Origin: JAXGXJ01 sp050943595
Lineage (GTDB): Bacteria; Actinomycetota; Thermoleophilia; RBG-16-64-13
Reading direction: 5' to 3'
DNA length: 64,000 nucleotides
Assembly (NCBI GenBank): GCA_050943595.1
Contig: JBMNPM010000004.1
Location: forward strand, 1-64,000
This document shows positions 43,418 to 51,140 of the stretch, piece after piece. The notes beneath the pieces were generated by a model, which searched no databases, was not told where the DNA came from, and was given only the letters and a program-made list of their open reading frames with translations. The translations under genes were made by a program, and so were the position numbers. Numbering within the stretch: the stretch's first letter is position 1; every line of letters starts with the position of its first letter.

Positions 43418-44545
43418 GTGAAGCACCTCTACGTCCATATCCCCTTCTGTCGGTCGCGTTGTGATTACTGTGATTTCGCCTCGGAGCTGTTGGAGCCGCA
43501 CGCCCGTGCCGGGCGCGTGACCGCCTATCTCACGGCGCTACGGAGTGAATTGGCCCTGCGCGGTGCCTCTTTGGAGCGGCCTCCGGAGACCATTTACCTG
43601 GGGGGTGGCACTCCCACCGCTCTCCCGCAGCCGGCGTTGCTCGACCTGGTCCGAGAGTTGTCGGCACCGAGGGAGGGCGGTATCCGCCGGAGCCCGGCCG
43701 AATTCACCGTGGAGGCGAACCCAGGCACCATTGATGCTTCGCTCCTCACCCAGTTGGCCGCCGCCGGCGTCACGCGTCTCTCCTTGGGCGTGCAGTCGTT
43801 CGCGCCGGCGCTGCGCGCGGCGCTGGGGCGGCGGGTGTCGCAGGCGGAGGTGATGGCCGCTCTCCAGGCTGTGAAGGTCGCCGGATGGAAGGAATGGAAC
43901 ATCGACCTGGTGTTCGGCATCCCCGGTCAGACCTGGAAGGAGGCCGCCGCCGACATCGATGCGGCCGTAGCGGCCGCTCCGACCCACATCTCTTTCTACG
44001 ATCTGACCTACTCAGCAGCATATGCCGCCCGCGTCGACAGGGATATGGGCTCGGAAGCCCGCCGGCGGGCCGGCGACTTCGCCGAGCAGCACTATGGCTG
44101 TGCCGTGGCCCGTTTGGAAGCTGCGGGCTATAGCCGCTACGAGGTGTCCAACTTCGCCCTCCCCGGCCATGAATGCCGCCACAACCTGGCCTATTGGCGG
44201 GGGGAGGATTACTTGGGTCTGGGTGCATCGGCTACTTCGACGGTGGGAGGCGAACGGCGTACGAATCCGACGAGTGTGGCCGACTACCTGGCAGGACTCC
44301 CGGCCGATGTCGAGCTGCTGAGCACCTTCACCCGGGTGTGGGAAAAAGCCATGCTAGGACTCCGTACGTGCGAGGGAGTGTCTGAGGACGCCGTCCGGCC
44401 GGCCCTCGACCCCGCGCAGCTGGAGCTCCTTGTGTCTCGCGGATGGGTGGAGAGGCACTGTGGTAAAATGCGCTTGAATCCAGGGTTTATGAACGTCAGC
44501 AACGGTGTTCTAACCACCCTCCTCAGGACTCCAGATGACGTGTGA
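43418..44545 (+). CDS. hemW: Radical SAM heme chaperone HemW
   Basis: HemN-like radical SAM protein that handles heme, 375 residues. The cluster motif is CRSRCDYCDF (Cys-x3-Cys-x2-Cys), followed by TIYLGGGTPTALP, EANPGTID, RLSLGVQSF and the HemW-type C-terminal domain (MLGLRTCEGV). The extra residues that distinguish coproporphyrinogen oxidase HemN are not evident. GTG 43418 with GGGTGAAG upstream is the probable start; TTG 43415 is possible. Confidence 0.9.
   Translation: MKHLYVHIPFCRSRCDYCDFASELLEPHARAGRVTAYLTALRSELALRGASLERPPETIYLGGGTPTALPQPALLDLVRELSAPREGGIRRSPAEFTVEANPGTIDASLLTQLAAAGVTRLSLGVQSFAPALRAALGRRVSQAEVMAALQAVKVAGWKEWNIDLVFGIPGQTWKEAAADIDAAVAAAPTHISFYDLTYSAAYAARVDRDMGSEARRRAGDFAEQHYGCAVARLEAAGYSRYEVSNFALPGHECRHNLAYWRGEDYLGLGASATSTVGGERRTNPTSVADYLAGLPADVELLSTFTRVWEKAMLGLRTCEGVSEDAVRPALDPAQLELLVSRGWVERHCGKMRLNPGFMNVSNGVLTTLLRTPDDV
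44460..44468 (+). promoter_or_regulatory. Possible promoter of hrcA within hemW
   Basis: TGGTAAAAT is an extended -10 located about 95 bases before hrcA, inside the end of hemW. No CIRCE inverted repeat was found beside it. Confidence 0.3.
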
Positions 44546-44564
44546 ATCTTACAGCCGCGGGCGC

Positions 44565-45605
44565 ATGGCACTCACAGATAGACAACGTACCATCCTTACC
44601 GTAGTTACCGAGCGCTACATCGACTCGGGTTGCCCCGTGCCCTCCAAGGAATTGGCCGGGGCGGCTGGGTTGAAGGTCTCGTCCTCCACGGTCCGCAACG
44701 AGTTCGCGGTGCTTGAGGAGGGGGGCTATCTTACGCATCCTCATACGTCCGCGGGACGTGTTCCTACGGATCTCGGCTACCGGCAGTATGTCGACAGCCT
44801 CATGAGCAGTGGATCAGGTTCTCTCAACCGGTCCGGCGGCGTTTTGGGAGACATGCTGGGTGACGACGTGACCGGGGAGATCGATACGGCTCTTCGCCAG
44901 GTCACCGAGGCCATGTCGCGGGCCACCAATCTGCTGGCGCTCGCTCTGGCGCCGAGGGTGAGCGGGGCGCGCTTGTGTCATGTCGAGCTTCTCACCCTGC
45001 ATCCTAACGAGCTCATGTACGTGTTCATCGTGTCCACCGGTGCGGTCGTGAAGGGTGTGGTGGAATGGCCGTGCCCTATTGATCCGGGGCTGGTGGAGTG
45101 GGCCCGAATTTACCTGAACGAGACACTCAATAACCACACCCTCACCGCCCGTCTCATCCGCCGTACCCTCGAGAACCCCGAACTGAACGCCCGCGAGGCG
45201 GACTTTCTGCGCAGCCTGGGCTCCGCGTTCGAGAAGCTCGTTGACGAACAGTGCGAGGAGGAGATGTTCGTGGGCGGCGCATCCCGTCTCCTGGGAGAGC
45301 CGCACCTTCAGGACGTGGGTGTACTGCGCGATCTGATGGTGTTGCTGGAAGAACGTTTTCTGCTGTTGCAGGTCCTGCGGGCGGCCTTGGGCAGCGGCGC
45401 GGTGGTTGTGCGCATAGGGAGCGAACACGAAGCCACCGAATTGCAGCCCTTCTCGGTGGTTGCGGCCAGCTATGGCCTGCCCCAGCGGCGTTTGGGCACG
45501 GTGAGCCTGGTCGGTCCCACGCGCATGGACTACGAGATCGCCATTGCCACCGTACGGGAGACCGCGCAGGTACTATCTGAATTGGTCGGAGAACGATACG
45601 AATGA
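44565..45605 (+). CDS. hrcA: Heat-inducible transcription repressor HrcA
   Basis: Winged-helix repressor of chaperone genes that binds CIRCE operators, 346 residues. The N-terminus ALTDRQRTILTVVTERYIDSG and the recognition region KVSSSTVRNEFAVLEEGGYL with HTSAGRVPTDLGYR are diagnostic. The ATG at 44565 matches the usual start; ATG 44535 would add ten residues and overlap hemW. No CIRCE element is visible in the window, so its targets (groESL, dnaK) probably lie elsewhere. It overlaps dnaJ by four bases. Confidence 0.92.
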   Translation: MALTDRQRTILTVVTERYIDSGCPVPSKELAGAAGLKVSSSTVRNEFAVLEEGGYLTHPHTSAGRVPTDLGYRQYVDSLMSSGSGSLNRSGGVLGDMLGDDVTGEIDTALRQVTEAMSRATNLLALALAPRVSGARLCHVELLTLHPNELMYVFIVSTGAVVKGVVEWPCPIDPGLVEWARIYLNETLNNHTLTARLIRRTLENPELNAREADFLRSLGSAFEKLVDEQCEEEMFVGGASRLLGEPHLQDVGVLRDLMVLLEERFLLLQVLRAALGSGAVVVRIGSEHEATELQPFSVVAASYGLPQRRLGTVSLVGPTRMDYEIAIATVRETAQVLSELVGERYE

Positions 45606-46756
45606 AACAAGACTATTACGAAGTGCTCGGGGTCTCTCGTGACGCCGATACGCAACAGATCAAGAAGGCCTACCGCAAGCTGGCCCGCGAGTATCATCCA
45701 GACGTTAATAGCAACGATCCGGATTGTGCGGAGAAGTTCAAGGAAGCCACTGAGGCTTACGAGGTGCTGTCTGACCCCGACAAACGCCGGCTCTACGACG
45801 CCTACGGCCACGACGGCATGCGGCAGGGCGCCGGTGGGCCGGGCGGCTTCGACGGTTTCGCCGGGTTCTCCGACATCTTCGAAAACATCTTCAGCTCCTT
45901 TGGAGGCGCCGGCTTTGGAGGCGGTGGCTTCGGAGGCTTCGGGAACGGCGGCCGGCGGGCCGGACCGGCTCATGGAGAGGATCTGGCCGTCGAGGTAGAT
46001 TTGACCCTCGAAGAAGCCGCCTTCGGCGTGGAGAAGGAGATCACCTTCAGAGCCCAGTCGCCCTGTGATGCCTGTGAGGGCGTGGGTGCCGACGATCCCT
46101 CGGCCATCAAGACCTGTCCCGGGTGTGGTGGCAGCGGTCACGTGCGGACGGTGCGTCAGACGATGTTGGGCCAGATTGTGCAGTCCGGGATCTGTCTGCA
46201 GTGTTCGGGCAGTGGCCAGGTGATCGAGTCGCCCTGCAAGGAATGCGGCGGCGCGGGAAGACACATGACGGAGCGCAAAATCTCGGTCCGTATCCCCGGT
46301 GGTATCGACACCGGGCAGCGGGTACGGTTGAGCGGCCAAGGTGGTGCGGGTGAGAGGGGCATGCCGGCCGGCGACCTGTATGTGCGGGTAGTCGTGGAGC
46401 CTCACGAACAATTCGAGCGCCGGGGCGACGACATTGTCTGCGAGGTGGAATTGACCATGACCCAAGCTGCTCTGGGAGCGACGCTGATCATCCCCACGCT
46501 CGAAGGGGATGAGGAAGTGGTCTTTGATCCTGGGATGCAGCCTGGAGAGGTCAAGGTGCTACGTGGTAAGGGTGTGAAGCATCTCAACGGCCAGGGGCGC
46601 GGCAACCAGGAGATACTGGTAAAGGTATTGGTGCCTCGTGATCTGGACGACCAGCAGCGCCAGATACTCCACGACTTCGACGACCTGTGCGGACCGGAGC
46701 ACTACGGCCGGCGGTCGGAGAGCGTCTTCGATAAACTGCGCGGCTTGTTTAGATGA
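45602..46756 (+). CDS. dnaJ: Chaperone DnaJ
   Basis: Hsp40 co-chaperone of DnaK, 384 residues. J-domain DYYEVLGVSRDADTQQIKKAYR with the HPD motif in YHPDVN, a Gly/Phe-rich linker (GGAGFGGGGFGGFGNGG), four zinc-binding CxxCxGxG-type repeats (CDACEGVG, CPGCGGSG, CLQCSGSG, CKECGGAG) and the C-terminal substrate-binding domain. Complete type I DnaJ. The start overlaps hrcA and the end overlaps prmA, both as ATGA. dnaK and grpE are not adjacent. Confidence 0.96.
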   Translation: MKQDYYEVLGVSRDADTQQIKKAYRKLAREYHPDVNSNDPDCAEKFKEATEAYEVLSDPDKRRLYDAYGHDGMRQGAGGPGGFDGFAGFSDIFENIFSSFGGAGFGGGGFGGFGNGGRRAGPAHGEDLAVEVDLTLEEAAFGVEKEITFRAQSPCDACEGVGADDPSAIKTCPGCGGSGHVRTVRQTMLGQIVQSGICLQCSGSGQVIESPCKECGGAGRHMTERKISVRIPGGIDTGQRVRLSGQGGAGERGMPAGDLYVRVVVEPHEQFERRGDDIVCEVELTMTQAALGATLIIPTLEGDEEVVFDPGMQPGEVKVLRGKGVKHLNGQGRGNQEILVKVLVPRDLDDQQRQILHDFDDLCGPEHYGRRSESVFDKLRGLFR

Positions 46757-47994
46757 CGGCTGCCTCGGTCTCACCGGATCCTTCGGGCTCCGGCGGGGCG
46801 GATAGGGCATTAGTCGTTACCGTTCCCGCGGCGTGGGCGGAAGAGGTGGGGGCCATCTTGATGGAGACCCTGGGTCTCTTTGAGGAGGTCCCCGAAGCCG
46901 AAACGACGTATGAGGCCGGGAAGGCGGGCGACGTCGCCTCGGTGCGTCTCGTCTTCTACCCAGACACGGTGTCCGACTCAGCTGCGTTGCGGGTCGCTGC
47001 CTCGGGGTGTGCGCCGGCTCCGGGGAGCGCATCTGCGACGGCGGGAACAGTCGCTCGGGTTGCAACGCCTGTGGACACGGCGCCGCCTGCGCCTTCGACG
47101 AAGCCTGCGCATTCGACAGAGCCGGCGCTGTCGGCAAAGCCCGACCTTCCCTCGCCTGAAGACGTGCTTTCCATGCTGCCTGTGGACCTGCGGGCGTCCG
47201 GGATGGTGCGCATCGAGTACCACGAAGTGGTGCGTGACTGGGTGGACGGATGGAAGGACCATTTCCGGCCCATCGTCATTGGCCGGGTGCGCATCCGGCC
47301 GCCTTGGGAGCCTGTTCTTGAAGCGGGGCCCGAGGGGTTCGTAGAAGTGATCATAAACCCCGGCTTGGGCTTCGGTACCGGTCTGCATCCCACCACTCGA
47401 GGGACGTTGCAGCTCCTGCAGGCAGAGGACGCCGTGGACGACGACGCGGCGACTCCGTCGGCCGCGCCGTCAGCGCCGATCGCCTCAGAAGACGCCGGTG
47501 CAACAGCGATGCCGTCCACCTCCGTGCGGTCGGCCGCGAATCGACGGGGGAGAGGGCGCCTGTTGGATGCCGGCACAGGGTCGGGTGTGCTTTCCATAGC
47601 GGCGGCCAAGCTGGGGTGGGGCCCCATCGTCGCGTTTGATAACGACCCGCTGGCTCTGGTGTCGGCTCGGGAGAACGTGGATGAGAACGGGGTCGCCGGC
47701 ACAGTGACGCTACTGGAGGCAGGGGTAGGAGAGATCTCTGCCGAGTGGACTGCGGGGGCGACCGTAGTGGCCAACATGACCCTGGACCCTGTGCTGGGCC
47801 TGCTCGACCGGCTGGCGGCGCTCGGTGCCGAGGGGCGCCCGAGCTGCTTGGTAGTGTCGGGCATCCTGGCGGGCGTGCAGGAGCACCAGCTCCTACGTAT
47901 TGCAGATGAGCTGGGCTTCACACCCGGTAGGCGTCTGTACGAGGCCGAGTGGGTCAGCCTGGAATTGCTCCTCGGTCCGGTGTTGCAGGGTTAG
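46753..47994 (+). CDS. prmA: Ribosomal protein L11 methyltransferase with large inserts
   Basis: SAM-dependent methyltransferase of the PrmA family, 413 residues against about 300 usually. Core motifs: IIINPGLGFGTGLHPTTRGTLQLL, LLDAGTGSGVLSIAAAKLG and VVANMTLDPVL, the last corresponding to the family's NIL/NxxxxPL region. Two low-complexity Ala/Ser/Pro/Thr-rich inserts account for the excess: about nt 46995-47160 in the N-terminal domain and 47425-47562 directly before the SAM motif. Both look like expandable surface loops rather than domains. Coupled to dnaJ by an ATGA overlap; dnaJ-prmA is a common neighbourhood. Confidence 0.87.
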   Translation: MTAASVSPDPSGSGGADRALVVTVPAAWAEEVGAILMETLGLFEEVPEAETTYEAGKAGDVASVRLVFYPDTVSDSAALRVAASGCAPAPGSASATAGTVARVATPVDTAPPAPSTKPAHSTEPALSAKPDLPSPEDVLSMLPVDLRASGMVRIEYHEVVRDWVDGWKDHFRPIVIGRVRIRPPWEPVLEAGPEGFVEVIINPGLGFGTGLHPTTRGTLQLLQAEDAVDDDAATPSAAPSAPIASEDAGATAMPSTSVRSAANRRGRGRLLDAGTGSGVLSIAAAKLGWGPIVAFDNDPLALVSARENVDENGVAGTVTLLEAGVGEISAEWTAGATVVANMTLDPVLGLLDRLAALGAEGRPSCLVVSGILAGVQEHQLLRIADELGFTPGRRLYEAEWVSLELLLGPVLQG

Positions 47995-47997
47995 TAC

Positions 47998-49887
47998 ATG
48001 GCGGCCAAACGCAAGGGGCGCAGTCGTTCCGACCGGCGGCGGGCATCGCTGGCCAGAGCCGGTCTCATCCCGGCCGGTGATCCCACCGGGCGCACCGCCG
48101 CCATAGCGGGCGTGATTGTACGTCGAGGCAAGAGCCTGGAAGTCGAGCCGCTCTTCCAGTCCGGACCGGCTCTGCCGGTGGAGCGGGCCCCCGTCCGGCC
48201 TCAGCCCGGCGACCTGGTACTGTTCACCTTCTCCTATGGGTTTAAGGCCCGTGTCGTCCGTTCACTGGGCAAGAGCAAGGATCTAAACGATGTGTTGGAC
48301 GCTTTGCTCACCGATGGTCTGATCCAGCGGGGCTTCAGCCCGCGGGTGCTGGCCGAAGCGGCCGAAGTGAGCGAACGGCAGGATACGCGCGATCCGTACC
48401 GTACCGATCTGCGCGGTCTCTTCACCTTCACGGTCGATCCCGTCATGGCTCAGGATTTTGATGACGCCCTGTCGTTCGAGCGTACGGGCGAGGGTACGAC
48501 CAAGGTTTATGTGCACATTGCCGATGTCTCCTACTTCGTGCTGGAGCAGACGGCTTTGGACCGTGAGGCGCTCCGGCGGGGTAACTCGGTGTACGTGGCT
48601 ACTGGGGTCGAGCCCATGCTGCCCCCGCAGCTCTCTTCCGGCGTGTGTTCCCTGCGCGTGGGCGAGGATCGCAAGGCCGTGACTGTGGAGATGGAGGTCG
48701 ACGATCTCGGTACCGTGCGCGGGGTCCGCTTCTACCGCTCGCTCATCCGCAGCGACTGCCGCCTCGACTACGAGCGCCTGGAACGGATGTTCCGGGGAGA
48801 GGAGACTATCGATTCCGAATTGGCGGAACCGTTGCACTGGGGCCGGATCTTGGCTCAGGTTCTTCATCGAATCCGCGAGGAGCGGGGGAGTTTGCAGATC
48901 GATGCTCCCGAGCCGGAATTCGAGTGGGACGAGGAGGGGAACGTCGCGGCTGCTGATCCCTCCGAAGAGCTGGAGAGCCACTGGTTCATCGAGTGCTATA
49001 TGGTGCTGGCCAACGAACAGGTGGCCTCCTTCTTGGAGCGCGAACGGGTTCCCACCATCTATCGGGTACACGATCTACCCGACCCGTTCTACATCGACCA
49101 TCTGCTCGACGTCCTTACCAGCCTCGGCCTGCCCACGCCCTCATTCGATCCTCTGTCGGCATCCCCACAGGAGATTCGCCGGGTGACCCGCGAGACGGCC
49201 GCCTGGGTGGACAAGTACACGCCTGTGGGCCGCGGTAAAGCCGCTCTGGTCCAGCAGGTGTTGCGGGCGCAAGCCCGGGCCGTGTACCAAATTCAGAACA
49301 TCGGCCACTTTGGACTGGCCTCCACTTCGTACTGTCACTTTACGTCGCCCATCCGCCGCTATCCCGACCTCCTCGTTCACCGGGGCCTACTGGCTCAGCT
49401 GGGAGTGGGACCGGTCACGACCACCTCGCTCCTCTCCGATTGGGCTGAGCACTGCTCACAGACAGAACGGGAGGCCGCCAAGATCGAGCTGAAAGCCGAC
49501 GACATCGTCCTGGCCCATCTGCTCAAGCGGCGTCTGGATGAAGACGGGTGGGGGGAGACCGTGTTCGAGGGGCAGATCCTCTCCCTCACCCACAGGGGCA
49601 TGTTCCTGCTGTTTGACCGTCTGTTCCAGGGCTATCTCCCCGTCGTCGAGTTGCCGCGTGACCAGTACCGGCTGAATGACCTCGAGACGGCTCTGGAGGG
49701 CAAACGTTCCGGGCGGTCCTACAAGATCGCCGATCTTCTGCCCGTGCGTGTAGTGGCCGTCGACCCGGCTCGGGGGAGGGTGGACCTGGCGTTGGCCGGC
49801 GACGGGGATGACGATGACGACCCGCCTTCGGGGACGCGGCGGCCGGGAGGGCGGAAGGGGTCCCACCCCCGGCGGAGGCGGAGTTAG
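47998..49887 (+). CDS. rnr: Ribonuclease R/II family exoribonuclease
   Basis: Processive 3'-5' exoribonuclease, 629 residues. The catalytic RNB domain carries TVDPVMAQDFDDALSF (clustered Asp metal ligands), VYVHIADVSYFV, GNSVYVATGVEPMLP and the later YCHFTSPIRRYPDLLVHR. A C-terminal S1-like domain follows (FEGQILSLTHRGMFLLF), then a basic tail. The N-terminus is Arg/Lys-rich and the cold-shock domains are shorter than in E. coli RNase R. Placement directly before smpB and ssrA is conserved in many bacteria and fits the role of RNase R in tmRNA quality control. Confidence 0.92.
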   Translation: MAAKRKGRSRSDRRRASLARAGLIPAGDPTGRTAAIAGVIVRRGKSLEVEPLFQSGPALPVERAPVRPQPGDLVLFTFSYGFKARVVRSLGKSKDLNDVLDALLTDGLIQRGFSPRVLAEAAEVSERQDTRDPYRTDLRGLFTFTVDPVMAQDFDDALSFERTGEGTTKVYVHIADVSYFVLEQTALDREALRRGNSVYVATGVEPMLPPQLSSGVCSLRVGEDRKAVTVEMEVDDLGTVRGVRFYRSLIRSDCRLDYERLERMFRGEETIDSELAEPLHWGRILAQVLHRIREERGSLQIDAPEPEFEWDEEGNVAAADPSEELESHWFIECYMVLANEQVASFLERERVPTIYRVHDLPDPFYIDHLLDVLTSLGLPTPSFDPLSASPQEIRRVTRETAAWVDKYTPVGRGKAALVQQVLRAQARAVYQIQNIGHFGLASTSYCHFTSPIRRYPDLLVHRGLLAQLGVGPVTTTSLLSDWAEHCSQTEREAAKIELKADDIVLAHLLKRRLDEDGWGETVFEGQILSLTHRGMFLLFDRLFQGYLPVVELPRDQYRLNDLETALEGKRSGRSYKIADLLPVRVVAVDPARGRVDLALAGDGDDDDDPPSGTRRPGGRKGSHPRRRRS

Positions 49888-49894
49888 CCGTGCT

Positions 49895-49903
49895 TGCTAT
49901 ACT
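49895..49903 (+). promoter_or_regulatory. Extended -10 promoter of smpB, probably leaderless
   Basis: TTGCTATACT contains TGC directly before TATACT, which ends nine bases before the smpB ATG; no ribosome site is present. Confidence 0.5.
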
Positions 49904-49912
49904 CGCTCGACC

Positions 49913-50383
49913 ATGAGACCCACCGGCACTAAGCTTATAGCGCGGAACAAGAAGGCCTACCACGATTACCATATCGAGGAGACCTATGAGGCCGGCATCG
50001 TGCTCACCGGCACCGAGGTCAAGTCGCTGCGCGCCGGCCGGGTCAATCTGCGCGATTCGTATGCCGTCATGGAGAAGGGTGAGCTGTTCTTGATCGGCAC
50101 CCATATCAGTCCCTATGAGCAGGGGAACATCTTCAATCACGATCCTCTGCGTGCGAGGAAGCTGCTGCTGCATGCCTACGAATTGCGTCGCCTGTTGGGC
50201 AAGGTGAAGGCTACCGGATACACGCTGGTACCCACCAAACTGTATTTCAAGGATGGTCGGGTGAAGGTGGAAATCGCCCTAGCCAAGGGCAAGACTACCT
50301 ACGATAAGCGCCATGCCCTGGCCAAGAAGGAAGCCGACCGCGAGATGGAAAGGGCTCTGCGCTCGCGCAACCGCGACGACTAG
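49913..50383 (+). CDS. smpB: SsrA-binding protein SmpB
   Basis: Partner protein of tmRNA in trans-translation, 156 residues. Typical stretches are ARNKKAYHDYHIEETYEAGIVLTGTEVKSLR, GTHISPYEQGN and KTTYDKRHALAKKEADREMERAL with the basic C-terminal tail that mimics an anticodon stem. ATG 49913 is supported by homology; it lies just after TATACT. tmRNA begins 132 bases downstream. Confidence 0.96.
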   Translation: MRPTGTKLIARNKKAYHDYHIEETYEAGIVLTGTEVKSLRAGRVNLRDSYAVMEKGELFLIGTHISPYEQGNIFNHDPLRARKLLLHAYELRRLLGKVKATGYTLVPTKLYFKDGRVKVEIALAKGKTTYDKRHALAKKEADREMERALRSRNRDD

Positions 50384-50440
50384 AGTTGCCGGCCGGCGGC
50401 ATGTCACACTCCTGACGATCCCTGCATCAGGCCAATGCTG

Positions 50441-50446
50441 TATACT
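50441..50446 (+). promoter_or_regulatory. -10 element upstream of tmRNA
   Basis: TATACT lies 69 bases before the mature tmRNA 5' end, implying a short precursor leader. No clear -35 box. Confidence 0.4.
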
Positions 50447-50515
50447 CGGGAAGCTCAGTCAGCGCGGTGTCAGGAGCTGCGCTCCCGGGTAGTGTTCCCG
50501 GCGACTGATCCTCGT

Positions 50516-50878
50516 GGGGGCGACATGGTTTCGACGGGGCTCATGTCTGAGTTCGGGTAGCGAGCCGAGATTGTAGCCGTTCTCGTTAAACAGGCTGCAA
50601 AAAAACAATTGCCGAACCTGAATTGGCACTGGCCGCTTAGTCTTAACTGACGTAAGCGCCTGTCACGCCTCCCGCGTCTGCCGGGGAGGGTCGTGGCATA
50701 AACCAGGCGGACTCACTCCCGGCGACTGCCGCCGGCGTCGGGGGAACATCAAGGTGGCTGGCCGGATGCACCCTGCTCCTACGGGGGCGCGAGGCGAGAA
50801 ACGTAGTAGGGGCTACGCTCGTAGAGACCGGGGCCAGGCGGGTTTCGGACGGGGGTTCGATTCCCCCCGCCTCCACCA
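50516..50878 (+). ncRNA. ssrA: Transfer-messenger RNA
   Basis: Rescues stalled ribosomes. The 5' end GGGGGCG (50516-50522) pairs with CGCCTCC (50868-50874) to form the acceptor stem, followed by encoded ACCA. The tRNA-like end has the T arm GGGGG-TTCGATT-CCCCC, and the 5' part has the conserved GACATGGTTTCGACGG. The tag frame is read at 50593-50640 as GCKKTIAEPELALAA then TAG, taking GGC as resume codon; the final ALAA is the standard protease signal. The resume codon is inferred from frame and length. An A/T-rich segment starts immediately after the 3' end. Confidence 0.95.
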
Positions 50879-50915
50879 AATCCAAACATCGTTATTGATA
50901 TACTGACGATCAATG

Positions 50916-50942
50916 AAAAGTCCAGTAATACTGGACTTTTTT
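50916..50942 (+). terminator. Rho-independent terminator of tmRNA
   Basis: AAAAGTCCAGT pairs with ACTGGACTTTT around an AAT loop, followed by further T residues. Confidence 0.85.
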
Positions 50943-51140
50943 ATATCATGAAGAAAAATTGTTTTGGAGGCGCGTTTAACGTCTTTTTGCACTCCCAGCG
51001 TGTTATCAGATATCGAATCACTGCCCTCACAATTGCGAGCTATGCGCTCTTCTATCTGAGCTAATTCCCAAAGATACGAGATATATTCTCAATTATAATT
51101 ATAAAGATGAATTGTAAAACCTACCATAGTTAGGGTAGCT

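Noticed and set aside
44470..44565. CIRCE operator before hrcA
   Set aside because: No TTAGCACTC-N9-GAGTGCTAA inverted repeat was found; only an isolated GGCACTC half is present at the start codon.
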